Positions 43,227-51,969 of a stretch of 64,000 nucleotides of DNA are shown in pieces. The stretch is from Bacilli bacterium (GTDB taxonomy: Bacteria; Bacillota_I; Bacilli_A; RF39; UBA660), in contig JAGBNN010000002.1 of assembly GCA_017634385.1 (NCBI GenBank), positions 186,001 through 250,000 of the forward strand. Direction: 5' to 3'. The translations under genes and the position numbers were made by a program. The number at the start of each line of letters is the position of its first letter. The stretch's first letter is position 1. Under the pieces are notes generated by a model. It was not told the origin of the DNA. It worked only from the letters and a program-made list of their open reading frames with translations, and ran no database searches.

Positions 43227-43670
43227 TTACTCTTTTGTTTCACTATTTTTTAACGATAAAATTACAGCTTCTGGTTCTTTATCAATTATTCCAGAATAAA
43301 ATTCATCTTTTACATCATTATAGTTTTTTAAATATAGTTGAAAGTTATGTGCTTCTACTGGTCTTTTTATTACTACATGAGTTTTATTAAATTCTTCTAA
43401 TTCTTCTCTTGGAACTTTATAAGTTTGTGATGTTTCAATATCAATATACTGATAATATGAAGCTTTTAAATCATCTTCATAAGTTAATGAAGTAACCTCA
43501 ATATTATTTATTTTACTTACTTTATAAGCTCCCATAAATACTACTATATTAAAACTATCTTCTTGCTTTATTTCTGTTTGCATTATTGCTTTACCAAATG
43601 CACAACTTTCTTTTTGTTCTTTTAATTTTTCATTTAACATTCTGAATTTTTCTAAATCGCTGTTCTTCAT
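43227..43670 (-). CDS. Unknown 147-residue protein between tsf and frr
   Basis: The protein is small, soluble and acidic, with a helical start (SDLEKFRMLNEKLKEQKESC) and later stretches VVFMGAYKVSKINNIEVTS and VPREELEEFNKTHVVIKRP. It has one cysteine and no signal peptide. I recognise no family. GGGAGGTAA precedes the ATG. It takes the place of pyrH (UMP kinase) in the usual tsf-pyrH-frr arrangement, but has none of the amino-acid-kinase motifs, so it is not a pyrH remnant. Confidence 0.65.
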   Translation of the reverse strand: MKNSDLEKFRMLNEKLKEQKESCAFGKAIMQTEIKQEDSFNIVVFMGAYKVSKINNIEVTSLTYEDDLKASYYQYIDIETSQTYKVPREELEEFNKTHVVIKRPVEAHNFQLYLKNYNDVKDEFYSGIIDKEPEAVILSLKNSETKE

Positions 43671-43732
43671 AATTACCTCCCTGATTCTATATTAATTATA
43701 TCATTAATATATTTTTTGTGAAGATAAAAAAT

Positions 43733-43758
43733 AAAAAAAGAGAAATTTCTTTCTCTTT
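43733..43758 (-). terminator. Intrinsic terminator of rpsB-tsf
   Basis: AAAGAGAAA and TTTCTCTTT form a 9-bp stem with a TTTC loop, followed by a long T run on the minus strand. Confidence 0.85.
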
Positions 43759-44626
43759 ATCCATTTATTTGACTCATAACTTCTTCTACAAAGTTATCTT
43801 CTCTTTTTTCAATTCCTTCACCAACTTCGAATCTTACCATATCAACAATAGATCCTCCGTTAGCTTTTACGAATTCTGAAACAGTTTTATCAGAATCTTT
43901 AACAAATTCTTGTTCTTCTAAACAAATTTCTTTATAAAATTTATTTATACGTCCTTGTACCATTTTTTCAGCTATTTCAGCAGGTTTTCCTTCATTCATA
44001 GCTTGTTCTTTTAATACTTCCATTTCTTTAGCTGTTTCTTCTGCTGGAACATCTTCTCTTCTTATATAAGAAGGTCTCATAGCTGCTGCATGCATTGCTA
44101 CATCTTTAGCAACATCTTCAGTAGCTCCTTCAATAACTGTTAATACAGATATTTTTCCACCCATATGAATATAACTACCAAAGTTTTGTGAATCAGTTTT
44201 AGTTTTTCTTTCAAATCTTCTAAAGCTTATTTTTTCTCCTATAGTAGCTGTCATACTAGTTACATAGTCATTAAGTGTTCCTTCTTCACAAGGAAGAGCT
44301 AATGCTTCTTCCATAGTTTTAACATCATTATCAACTATTAATTTAGCAATTGTATTTACTAAATTTACGAATTTTTCGTTTTTAGCAACGAAATCAGTTT
44401 CACAGTTAACTTCTACAACTGCGGCATTGTTACCATCTATTAATACAGTAGATAATCCTTCTGCTGCTATTCTAGCTTGTTTTTTAGCTGCTTTTGAAAT
44501 TCCTTTTTCTCTTAAATAGTCCATTGCTTTATCAATGTCACCATCACTAGCTTCTAATGCTTTTTTACAATCCATTAATCCAGCACCAGACATATCTCTT
44601 AATTCTTTTATTTTACTTGTATCCAT
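43757..44626 (-). CDS. tsf: Elongation factor Ts
   Basis: The 289-residue protein recharges EF-Tu with GTP. The UBA-like N-terminus (ELRDMSGAGLMDCKKALEAS) is followed by the core with VNCETDFVAKNEKFVNLV, where TDFV contacts EF-Tu, and the C-terminal coiled region. AAGGAGGAAT precedes the ATG. It is co-transcribed with rpsB, 24 bases upstream. Confidence 0.97.
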   Translation of the reverse strand: MDTSKIKELRDMSGAGLMDCKKALEASDGDIDKAMDYLREKGISKAAKKQARIAAEGLSTVLIDGNNAAVVEVNCETDFVAKNEKFVNLVNTIAKLIVDNDVKTMEEALALPCEEGTLNDYVTSMTATIGEKISFRRFERKTKTDSQNFGSYIHMGGKISVLTVIEGATEDVAKDVAMHAAAMRPSYIRREDVPAEETAKEMEVLKEQAMNEGKPAEIAEKMVQGRINKFYKEICLEEQEFVKDSDKTVSEFVKANGGSIVDMVRFEVGEGIEKREDNFVEEVMSQING

Positions 44627-44650
44627 TTATATATTCCTCCTTTTAGATTC

Positions 44651-45625
44651 TTATTTATTTAAAACTTCTAAAAGTTCTGCTTTTTTAAGTTTACTATATC
44701 CTTCTACACCTTGAGCTTTAGCTAATTCTTTTAATTCAGCTACTGTTTTTTTAGATAAATCTTCTTTTTCGGCTTTGACTTCTTTTTTATCTTCTTTAAC
44801 AGTTTCTTTTTTAGCTTTTACTTCTTTTGAAGGTTTAGCTTCTTTTTCAGCTTTTACTTCTTTAGTTTCTTCTTTTTTAGGTTTTTCTTCTTTTTTTGTT
44901 TCTTTAACATTTTTATCTTCATCAGTTAAGAAATCTACCATTTCTCTATCTGTTCCTTCATTAATTGCATTAGCAAGTACTCCTAAAATGATTTTAACTG
45001 CTCTTACAGCATCATCATTTGCAGGTATTACATAATCAACTAAATCTGGATCACAGTTAGTATCAACTATTCCAAATACTGGGATTCCAAGTTTTCTAGC
45101 TTCTTTGATAGCTATATATTCTTTCTTAGGATCAGTAATTATCATAGCATCTGGTAATCTTTTCATATTTCTTATTCCACAGAAATAAGAATTTAATTTA
45201 TCATATTGTTTTCTTATTTTAATTACTTCTTTTTTAGGAAGTAAATCAAGTGTACCATTTGCTTCCATTTTTTCAACTTGATCTAAGTATCCCATTCTTC
45301 TTTTGATTGTTCTGAAGTTAGTTAATGTTCCACCTAACCATCTTTCAGTTACGTAGTAACTATCACTTCTTACTGCTTCTTCCATTGAAGCTTCTTGTGC
45401 TTGTTTCTTTGTTCCTACAAAGATAACTTTACCACCATTTTGTGCTATTTCTTTTAATGCATCATATGCTTCTTCAATTTTCTTAACTGTTTTTTGTAAA
45501 TCTATTATATAGATTCCTTCTCTTGCTGTATAAATATATTCTTTCATTTTTGGATTCCATCTTTTAGTTTGATGACCAAAATGAACACCAGCTTCTAATA
45601 AATAACCCATTGAAACTACTGCCAT
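44651..45625 (-). CDS. rpsB: 30S ribosomal protein S2 with long charged tail and SAP/Rho_N-like C-terminal domain
   Basis: Residues 1-230 are ordinary S2 ([72 protein letters not shown]). An extension of about 90 residues follows: a Lys/Glu-rich linker, then a helix-turn-helix-like end, [18 protein letters not shown] and [13 protein letters not shown], which fits the SAP or Rho N-terminal (HeH) fold. The start at 45625 is set by AAGGAGG; longer openings in frame are not used. It is first in the rpsB-tsf operon. Confidence 0.95.
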   Translation of the reverse strand: MAVVSMGYLLEAGVHFGHQTKRWNPKMKEYIYTAREGIYIIDLQKTVKKIEEAYDALKEIAQNGGKVIFVGTKKQAQEASMEEAVRSDSYYVTERWLGGTLTNFRTIKRRMGYLDQVEKMEANGTLDLLPKKEVIKIRKQYDKLNSYFCGIRNMKRLPDAMIITDPKKEYIAIKEARKLGIPVFGIVDTNCDPDLVDYVIPANDDAVRAVKIILGVLANAINEGTDREMVDFLTDEDKNVKETKKEEKPKKEETKEVKAEKEAKPSKEVKAKKETVKEDKKEVKAEKEDLSKKTVAELKELAKAQGVEGYSKLKKAELLEVLNK

Positions 45626-45736
45626 AAATTTCATTCCTCCTTTTGTTAATCTTCCAAATATCTCATTTTTACTCTCCACTTATAATTAAGCACTTGGTTC
45701 ATAAATCAATATTTGTGTTTTTTCAAAGCCAAATGT

Positions 45737-45765
45737 ATTATAACATAAGAAAAAAATTAAGTAAA
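45737..45765 (-). promoter_or_regulatory. Promoter of rpsB-tsf
   Basis: TTTACT and TATAAT are separated by 17 bases on the minus strand, giving a leader of about 105 bases before rpsB. The -35 box overlaps the terminator hairpin of the upstream HD gene. Confidence 0.72.
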
Positions 45766-45785
45766 TACTCCTTTTTAATTTACTT
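45750..45785 (-). terminator. Intrinsic terminator of the HD-domain gene
   Basis: AAGTAAAT and ATTTACTT pair around an 11-base loop, followed on the minus strand by seven T residues. Confidence 0.75.
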
Positions 45786-46380
45786 TAACTAAACCGAGAT
45801 ATTTACCTAATTTCTTTGCATTTGACATGTTTATTGATACTTTTTTATCTATAAATGTTATTAAAAAACTTTCTTTGCAATTTGGAATTTTATATTTTGT
45901 GAATATACTAAGTGGAAACATATGAGTTACTATTGCATTTTCTATATTTTTATTTAAATATTTTTTAAAATATTTTCTTGAATTTTCAAGTGCTACTATA
46001 GGATGATTTATTCCATGTAATTCACTGAATTTTTCTTTTCTTTTTTCTATAAATCTTCTTCTATATTTTGCATCTAAAGATTCAAGTTCCTGTGTATATT
46101 GCCATGCTTCTGTATAAAAATCATGTAGTAATCCCGCAATAGCACAATTATATTCATTTACGTTATGTTTTCTAGCAAATTTATAAGATTCAAATGATAC
46201 TTTTATACTATGTGTCCATAAGCTTTCATTTTCATGATGAAGAAATAATCTTCTTTTTTGAAATTCTTTATTCTTAAGTATATTTTTTACTATTTTATAC
46301 CATTTCTTAAATTCATAATCAGAAGAATAATATTCTAATATATTAATATCATCTACACAATTATATTTATATCTAATCAT
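45775..46380 (-). CDS. HD-domain phosphohydrolase
   Basis: The 201-residue protein carries the HD metal-binding residues in order: LHHENESLWTHSIKVS, then AGLLHDFYTEAWQ and IVTHMFPLSI. These residues usually hydrolyse nucleotides or phosphoesters. SELHGINHPIVALENSRKYF is also conserved in this group. There is no membrane helix. It lies 12 bases downstream of priA, in the same direction, so it is probably co-transcribed with it. Substrate unknown. Confidence 0.82.
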   Translation of the reverse strand: MIRYKYNCVDDINILEYYSSDYEFKKWYKIVKNILKNKEFQKRRLFLHHENESLWTHSIKVSFESYKFARKHNVNEYNCAIAGLLHDFYTEAWQYTQELESLDAKYRRRFIEKRKEKFSELHGINHPIVALENSRKYFKKYLNKNIENAIVTHMFPLSIFTKYKIPNCKESFLITFIDKKVSINMSNAKKLGKYLGLVKVN

Positions 46381-46392
46381 TTTATCACTTCC

Positions 46393-48561
46393 TTATAAAT
46401 TTATTGGATCTATATCTATACTTATATTTATTTTATTATTAGTATTTTCTTCTAATATATTAATCTTATTTAATATATAATTAACATTTTCTTTATTTCT
46501 ATATTTTATTATTATTTGGAAATAATATATATTATTTATCTTAGATATATTTGATACACTAGGACCTAGTACTATCATATCTTTTGATATATTGTTTTTT
46601 ATAAAATCACTTATTTTTAATGCTTCTTTTTTACTTTCCTCATATATTTTACCACCTATCTTAATTAAAGCCAAGAAATAATATGGTGGATACTTTAAGC
46701 TTTTTCTTATTTTCATTTCTTCTTGGTAAAAACCTATATAATTATGATATTTAGAATAATTAATACTATAATTATCTGGATTATATGTTTGAATTATTAC
46801 TTTTCCTTCTTTTTCACTTCTACCTGCTCTTCCTGATACTTGGCTTATTAATTGATATGTATGTTCATTACTTCTAAAATCAGGAATATTTAAAAGTGTA
46901 TCTGCATTTATTATTCCTACTAATGTAACTAAAGGAAAGTCTAATCCTTTTGCTATCATTTGAGTTCCTACTAATATATCATATTCATGATTCATAAATG
47001 AATTTATTATCTTTTCATGTGCACCTTTTCTACTTGTTGTATCTATGTCCATTCTAACTACTCTTGCATCAAATAATTTATTTAACTCTTCTTCTACTTT
47101 TTCAGTACCAAGTCCGAAATTTTTTAAAGCTTTTGTTTTACAATGTGGACATACTTCTGTAATATTTTGTGCATATCCACAATAATGACATCTATTCATA
47201 TTAGAATTTTTATGATATGTAAGAGTTATATCACAATTAGGACATTTTATTGTTTCTCCACAATTCGAACACATTTGATATGAAGAATATCCTCTTTTAT
47301 TTAAAAATAATATTATTTGTTCATTTTTAGAAAGTCTATCATTAATTTCATTTATTAATATATCTGAAAATATTGTATTACCTTTTTTTATTTGATATTT
47401 CATATCTACTATTTGTACTTTAGGAAGATGTGCATTATTAGCTCTTTTATCAAGAGTTACAAGTTCATAATATCCTTTATCCGCTCTTGCATATGTTTCA
47501 ATTCTTGGTGTTGCACTTCCAAGTAAGACTTTTGCATTATGATATTTACCTCTTTTAATTGCTACATCAATAGCATTATATCTTGGATTAGATTCTTGTT
47601 TATATGATGATGAATGTTCTTCATCTATAATTATTATTCCTATATTATCAAGAGGTGCAAATATAGCAGATCTAGCACCTATTACAATAGATACTTCTCC
47701 TCTTTTTATTTTTCTATATTCATCGTATTTTTCTCCTTCAGAAAGACCACTATGTAAAACTGCTATTTTACTTCCAAAATGTTTTCTAAATCTTGCTATC
47801 ATTTGTGGTGTTAAACTTATTTCTGGTACTAAACAAATAGCAGTCTTATTATTTTCTATTTGTTCTTTTATTAAGTGCATATATATTTCAGTTTTACCTG
47901 ATCCTGTAACTCCATGAAGTAATATTACATCTTTAGAAGAATTTTTTATTTGTTTTAAAGATTTTTCTTGATATTCATTTAATACTAATATAGGTTCTAT
48001 TTTCTCATTGTTATTTATTCTATATATTTCTTCTTTTTCTTCCTCTATAATATTTTTTTCTATTAAACTTTTTACAGTAGTAGATGAATATTTATTCTTT
48101 TTAATTTTTTCATTATTTAATAGTTCTTTTATTATTTCTATTTGTTTTTTAGCTTTAGATATTTTTATAAATTCTTCTGCTCTTTCTTTATCTACTATTT
48201 TTATATATGTATCATATTTTATATTTATGTTATCTTTTCTTCTTGCTTTATATCCTTTTGGAAGCATTGTTTGATAAATGGATATTAAATTACATAATAT
48301 TTCTTCTTTTATATCTTTTCCTAAATCTATTAATTCTTTTGTTAAAATTGGTTCTTCATCTATAATACTTATTATCTCTTTTAAATCATATTCCGATGTT
48401 TCTTTTATATCTATTATAAATCCTTCTAATTTTTGTTTTCCAAAAGGTACTAATACTCTTTTACCTACTTCTATATCTTTTTGAAGATTTTGAGGAACTA
48501 AATAATCAAAAGTTTTTTCTTTTTTAGAAAATGATATTTCTACTAAAACACTTACTATCAT
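46393..48561 (-). CDS. priA: Primosomal replication restart helicase PriA
   Basis: The 722-residue protein restarts collapsed forks by unwinding DNA and loading the helicase with DnaB and DnaI. It contains Walker A LLHGVTGSGKTEIY, Walker B IIIIDEEHSSSYK, VLLGSATPR, an eight-cysteine zinc region (CSNCGETIKCPNCD, CHYCGYA, CPHCKTKA) and helicase motifs GTQMIAKGLDFPLV and QVSGRAGR. It is shorter than the Bacillus enzyme (about 805). AAAGGAGGAA precedes the ATG. Confidence 0.96.
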   Translation of the reverse strand: MIVSVLVEISFSKKEKTFDYLVPQNLQKDIEVGKRVLVPFGKQKLEGFIIDIKETSEYDLKEIISIIDEEPILTKELIDLGKDIKEEILCNLISIYQTMLPKGYKARRKDNINIKYDTYIKIVDKERAEEFIKISKAKKQIEIIKELLNNEKIKKNKYSSTTVKSLIEKNIIEEEKEEIYRINNNEKIEPILVLNEYQEKSLKQIKNSSKDVILLHGVTGSGKTEIYMHLIKEQIENNKTAICLVPEISLTPQMIARFRKHFGSKIAVLHSGLSEGEKYDEYRKIKRGEVSIVIGARSAIFAPLDNIGIIIIDEEHSSSYKQESNPRYNAIDVAIKRGKYHNAKVLLGSATPRIETYARADKGYYELVTLDKRANNAHLPKVQIVDMKYQIKKGNTIFSDILINEINDRLSKNEQIILFLNKRGYSSYQMCSNCGETIKCPNCDITLTYHKNSNMNRCHYCGYAQNITEVCPHCKTKALKNFGLGTEKVEEELNKLFDARVVRMDIDTTSRKGAHEKIINSFMNHEYDILVGTQMIAKGLDFPLVTLVGIINADTLLNIPDFRSNEHTYQLISQVSGRAGRSEKEGKVIIQTYNPDNYSINYSKYHNYIGFYQEEMKIRKSLKYPPYYFLALIKIGGKIYEESKKEALKISDFIKNNISKDMIVLGPSVSNISKINNIYYFQIIIKYRNKENVNYILNKINILEENTNNKINISIDIDPINL

Positions 48562-48591
48562 ATTAATTCCTCCTTTATATATATTTTAACA

Positions 48592-48624
48592 TAAAAAAAA
48601 GATAAAAGTTAGCTAACTTTTACC
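48592..48624 (-). terminator. Intrinsic terminator of the repeat-rich surface gene
   Basis: AAAAGTTAGCTAACTTTT is a perfect palindromic stem, with GGT...ATC flanks and eight T residues following on the minus strand. Confidence 0.8.
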
Positions 48625-50828
48625 TTTCTTGATTGACCTGTATAAACCCAATCTCCTCCTGGATTTTTATCAAACCATTTACTTTCTGAAGTTGTTGTTG
48701 TTTTTCTATATTTATATTTATATAGAGTTCTTGTTTGAATACTATGAGTATATTCTCCAAGTTCTGATCTACTGTCTACCCATCTACCTAAATCTACATA
48801 AGTATCTTTAGAATCTGTATGGTATATTCCAGTATATTTATATCCAGCTGGTGGATTTATTGATGTTGTCCATTTATAATCTGTTTTTGCTGTTGGGTTA
48901 TTATATTTGTATTTGTATTGTTTTCTTGTTACTACATTATAAGTATATTCTCCAAGTCCCCCTGGTGTAGTAACCCATTTATCTAAGTTTTCATATTTAG
49001 TAGTTCTTGTTATTTTCTTTTCATTTGCATATGTATATCCTGCTGGTGGAGTAATTGAATCTGTCCATTTTTCTACAGTACTCTTAGTAGGATTATTATA
49101 TTTATACTTATATTGTTTTTTAGTAGTTATATTATAAGTATATTCTCCAAGATCTGCTTTACTTGTAACCCATTTATTTAAGTTTTCATATTTATATGTT
49201 CTTGTTATTTTCTTTTCATTTGCATATGTATATCCTGCTGGTGGAGTAATTGAATCTGTCCATTTTTCATCAGTTGTTGTAGTTGGTTTATTTATTTTAT
49301 AGTTATATAAATATCCAACTATTGTATAACCATCTTTTGTATATGGAGCTGGATCAGTTACCCATTTTTCATCAGTATTAGTTGTTGAACTTGATGAATA
49401 AGTTCTATACATATATTGATATTCTGTAGTTGATGAACTTACTACTTCGTATACACGATAATAGTAAATTCTTGTTGTAGCTGATGTACAACTTGATTTA
49501 CAAGGAACATCATCATAATATAAGAATTCATATATTCTATTTCCAGTTGATTTTAATGGTGTTGTTGACTCATAAGAACTATATATTAACTTATTACTTG
49601 TTGATGTAGTTGTTCTTTTATTATAAGCATCTGACCATTGTTTTGTATCAGTATTAGCTGGTTTTGAAGTTCTCCATGTAGTATCTTTTGTCCATGCAGA
49701 CCATCCACCAGTTGTAGTTTTAACAGTTTTTCTTACTTTATATTTTTTACCGATTAATTTAACTTTATCAGTTTCTTTATATTTATTTTCTTGATATCCT
49801 GTTTCTGTCCAGTTATCTTTTGTAACTGTTCTTACATGTTTATACATTGTTTTATCAACATAGTATCTTCTTTGTCCTGTATATAATGTTCTTTCTGCTA
49901 TTTTCTTTAAGTTAGCAGTTTCTGTTTTTACAGTATCAGTCCAGTTTTTATCTTCTGTCCAGTTATCTGTATAAACTGTTTTTATATGTTTATATTTAGT
50001 TGTATCTACAGTATATTTTCTTTGTCCTGTATATAATGTTCTTGTATCTGCTAATTTAACTTTATCAGTTATTTGTTTTACTTCATCTGTCCAATTTTTA
50101 TCATATGTCCAGTTATCTGTATAAGTTGTTCTTTCATGTTTATATATTGTTGTTCCTGCTGAAACTTTCTTTTTACCTGTATATTGTACTTTTGTATCAA
50201 CTAATTTAACATCACTTGATTCGTTTTGTCTTGTAGTTGTCCAATCACCTGTTACCCATTTAGTATCAGTTAATGTTCTTGTATATAAATATTGTAATTT
50301 ATATTTTCCATCAGGTGTATATTGTTTCTTTTCAGTTGGTGTTGTAGTTGGTTCTTTATTTATAACTACTTTACCATCTTCTTTAGTTTCTACTTCTTTA
50401 GTACATGAATTATCTGGGCAGAAATTATAACATCCAATTGGTTCAATTATATAATTAGATTCATTTCCACAAGTTAAATGTACTTCTAATTCATATTCTG
50501 TTTTCTTTTTAGTAACTTTAACATATGATTTGTTAGTATCACATTCTTTACCATCTTTATCTAAGAAAGGTAAAACTAACTTTTTGTCTAACATTTGTTG
50601 TAAAGTTAATTTTGATGAATCACCAACATTTTGTGGCATTCTATCTTTAGTAAAATAATCTTCCGCTGCATCTTTCATTGTTTGAACATTATCATTAAAT
50701 ATTCTGTTATAGAATGGTGTTAAATTAGGCATTGGAAATAATAAAGTTATTAAAAATACGAATAATAATATTAAAAATATCTTTATTATTAAATCTCTAA
50801 TAAATCCTGTTCCTCTTCTTTCTTCCAT
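48609..50828 (-). CDS. Repeat-rich surface protein with pilin-like N-terminal module
   Basis: The 739-residue protein has a short cytoplasmic start, one membrane helix (IIKIFLILLFVFLITLLF) and an N-terminal domain (about 40-150) with LTLQQMLDKKLVLPFLDKDG, SYVKVTKK and LTCGNESNY that resembles the domain in the protein at 56331. Then follow about three copies of a 50-residue repeat (YTDNWT, KNWTDEVK, TLYTGQRK) and, from about residue 490, copies of a 65-residue repeat (SITPPAGYTYANEK, KWVTSKADLGEYTYN, KQYKYKYNNPT). It is exceptionally rich in Thr, Tyr, Lys and Trp. Two near-consensus promoters drive it, so it is probably abundant. Function unknown. Confidence 0.72.
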   Translation of the reverse strand: MEERRGTGFIRDLIIKIFLILLFVFLITLLFPMPNLTPFYNRIFNDNVQTMKDAAEDYFTKDRMPQNVGDSSKLTLQQMLDKKLVLPFLDKDGKECDTNKSYVKVTKKKTEYELEVHLTCGNESNYIIEPIGCYNFCPDNSCTKEVETKEDGKVVINKEPTTTPTEKKQYTPDGKYKLQYLYTRTLTDTKWVTGDWTTTRQNESSDVKLVDTKVQYTGKKKVSAGTTIYKHERTTYTDNWTYDKNWTDEVKQITDKVKLADTRTLYTGQRKYTVDTTKYKHIKTVYTDNWTEDKNWTDTVKTETANLKKIAERTLYTGQRRYYVDKTMYKHVRTVTKDNWTETGYQENKYKETDKVKLIGKKYKVRKTVKTTTGGWSAWTKDTTWRTSKPANTDTKQWSDAYNKRTTTSTSNKLIYSSYESTTPLKSTGNRIYEFLYYDDVPCKSSCTSATTRIYYYRVYEVVSSSTTEYQYMYRTYSSSSTTNTDEKWVTDPAPYTKDGYTIVGYLYNYKINKPTTTTDEKWTDSITPPAGYTYANEKKITRTYKYENLNKWVTSKADLGEYTYNITTKKQYKYKYNNPTKSTVEKWTDSITPPAGYTYANEKKITRTTKYENLDKWVTTPGGLGEYTYNVVTRKQYKYKYNNPTAKTDYKWTTSINPPAGYKYTGIYHTDSKDTYVDLGRWVDSRSELGEYTHSIQTRTLYKYKYRKTTTTSESKWFDKNPGGDWVYTGQSRKVKVS
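49003..49275 (-). repeat. DNA direct repeat of 195 bases in the repeat-rich surface gene
   Basis: A stretch of about 70 bases beginning at 49003 (GTTCTTGTTATTTTC...) recurs unchanged at 49198, so the period is 195 bases or 65 codons. The coordinates span both copies. Confidence 0.85.
49869..50190 (-). repeat. DNA repeat of 150 bases in the repeat-rich surface gene
   Basis: The segment TTTGTCCTGTATATAATGTT occurs at 49871 and 50021 and in a variant form at 50171, a period of exactly 150 bases or 50 codons. Confidence 0.85.
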
Positions 50829-50863
50829 ACAAAAATCCCCCTTCGTTTGAAATAACGTGCATT

Positions 50864-50892
50864 ATATTAACATAACTCGTTATTTTTGTCAA
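50864..50892 (-). promoter_or_regulatory. Proximal promoter of the repeat-rich surface gene
   Basis: TTGACA and TAATAT are separated by 17 bases on the minus strand, about 40 bases before the start codon. AAATAACG and CGTTATTT form an 8-base inverted repeat across the -10 box, a possible operator. Confidence 0.85.
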
Positions 50893-50945
50893 ATTTTCTG
50901 AAATTTTTTTCTTTATTTTATCCCCTTTTTCAGAAGTTGCCCGTT

Positions 50946-50974
50946 ATATTACTATAAGTTGTCTTTTTTGTCAA
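50946..50974 (-). promoter_or_regulatory. Distal promoter of the repeat-rich surface gene
   Basis: A second TTGACA and TAATAT pair with exactly 17 bases between lies 82 bases upstream of the first. It sits directly behind the terminator of the upstream kinase gene. Confidence 0.85.
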
Positions 50975-50982
50975 ATTTTTAA

Positions 50983-51004
50983 CAAAAAAACACCATTTGG
51001 TGTT
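50983..51004 (-). terminator. Intrinsic terminator of the kinase gene
   Basis: AACACCA and TGGTGTT pair tightly and are followed by seven T residues on the minus strand. Confidence 0.82.
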
Positions 51005-51662
51005 ATTTCATTATTAATCTATAAATTTCTTCATGAATATCATTTTTTGACTTCATTTCATTACCATTATTACATTCTACTATATTCCAAGATAAGTAAT
51101 TTGCCACAAATAATGCATTATCATAGACTTTTTTCATAAATTCTTTATTACTTTCATGAATATCATTATCAAGCCCTTCATTTTCTTTTCTTCCTTCTCT
51201 TAATTTAGTAACTAAATCAAATGGTGCGGTTAAAAATATAACTTTATCTGGTCTTTTTATTCCTATTTTGTTATATTCATGATCTATTACAAAATCTATA
51301 AATTCTTTCTTTTTATCTATATCATCTATCATAGAAGATTGATATATAAGTGTTGATGTAGTATATCTATCAAGTAATACTATTTCTCCATTATCATAAT
51401 GTTCTTTTAACTTAGAATTCCAAGTAACTGCTCTATCAACCGCATATAAACTAGCAATATAATATGCAGAATCTTTACTAGGTTCTCCAAAATCACCATT
51501 TAAATATTTTTCTACTAAAGCTCCTTGAGGAGTATTATAAGATGGAAAATGATGACTAATTACCTTTTCTCCATCATTTATTAAGTGTTCTTTTAATAAT
51601 TCATATTGTGTTGTTTTACCTATTCCGTCACAAGCACCTTCCATTACTATTAATTTTCCCAT
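51003..51662 (-). CDS. tmk: Thymidylate kinase-like P-loop kinase
   Basis: The 219-residue protein resembles dTMP kinase, which makes dTDP for DNA synthesis. The P-loop reads EGACDGIGKTTQYELL, one residue longer than the usual EGxDGxGKTTQ. The DRYTTSTLIYQSSM segment (with the DR of the nucleotide site) and VIFLTAPFDLVTKLREGRK fit the family, with the lid region at REGRKENEG. GGGAGGATT precedes the ATG. It leads the small group Smr protein-kinase. It could also act on another nucleoside monophosphate. Confidence 0.8.
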   Translation of the reverse strand: MGKLIVMEGACDGIGKTTQYELLKEHLINDGEKVISHHFPSYNTPQGALVEKYLNGDFGEPSKDSAYYIASLYAVDRAVTWNSKLKEHYDNGEIVLLDRYTTSTLIYQSSMIDDIDKKKEFIDFVIDHEYNKIGIKRPDKVIFLTAPFDLVTKLREGRKENEGLDNDIHESNKEFMKKVYDNALFVANYLSWNIVECNNGNEMKSKNDIHEEIYRLIMK

Positions 51663-51663
51663 T

Positions 51664-51936
51664 TTAATCCTCCCATTTTAAATTAACTATTGTACAACCT
51701 ATATTCATACCATTTAATTTAAAGCTTTCTACATTTTTATTTATTTTTAATGTTTTAAATACTTCATCTTTAACAATACCTTGTCCTATACCATGTATTA
51801 TTACTACTTTTTTATTTCTTAATTTTACATTATCATTTATAAATTCTTCTACTTTTATTTTTGTAAGTACTCTATCCATACCATGTAAATCTATTGTTGG
51901 TAGAAAATCTATAAATGGATCTACTATCTTTTTCAT
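51664..51936 (-). CDS. Stand-alone Smr-domain protein
   Basis: The protein of about 90 residues is little more than a Smr domain, with the DLHGMD and HGIGQGIVKDEV motifs of the MutS2 C-terminal nuclease. Smr domains cleave DNA or RNA at branched structures or at stalled ribosomes, depending on the protein. The start at 51936 (MKKIVDPFIDF) follows GAGGTATAAAT; the frame opens 27 bases earlier. It directly precedes the kinase gene with a 1-base gap. Confidence 0.86.
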   Translation of the reverse strand: MKKIVDPFIDFLPTIDLHGMDRVLTKIKVEEFINDNVKLRNKKVVIIHGIGQGIVKDEVFKTLKINKNVESFKLNGMNIGCTIVNLKWED

Positions 51937-51969
51937 ATTTATACCTCTTTTATATAGTATCAAAAATTA

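Noticed and set aside
45626..45736. An autoregulatory S2-binding leader before rpsB
   Set aside because: The leader of about 105 bases has only weak, short complementary stretches and no motif I can relate to known S2 leaders.
49003..50190. CRISPR or non-coding repeats in the repeat-rich region
   Set aside because: The periods are 150 and 195 bases, multiples of three, inside one intact coding frame, and lack the short repeat-spacer structure of CRISPR.
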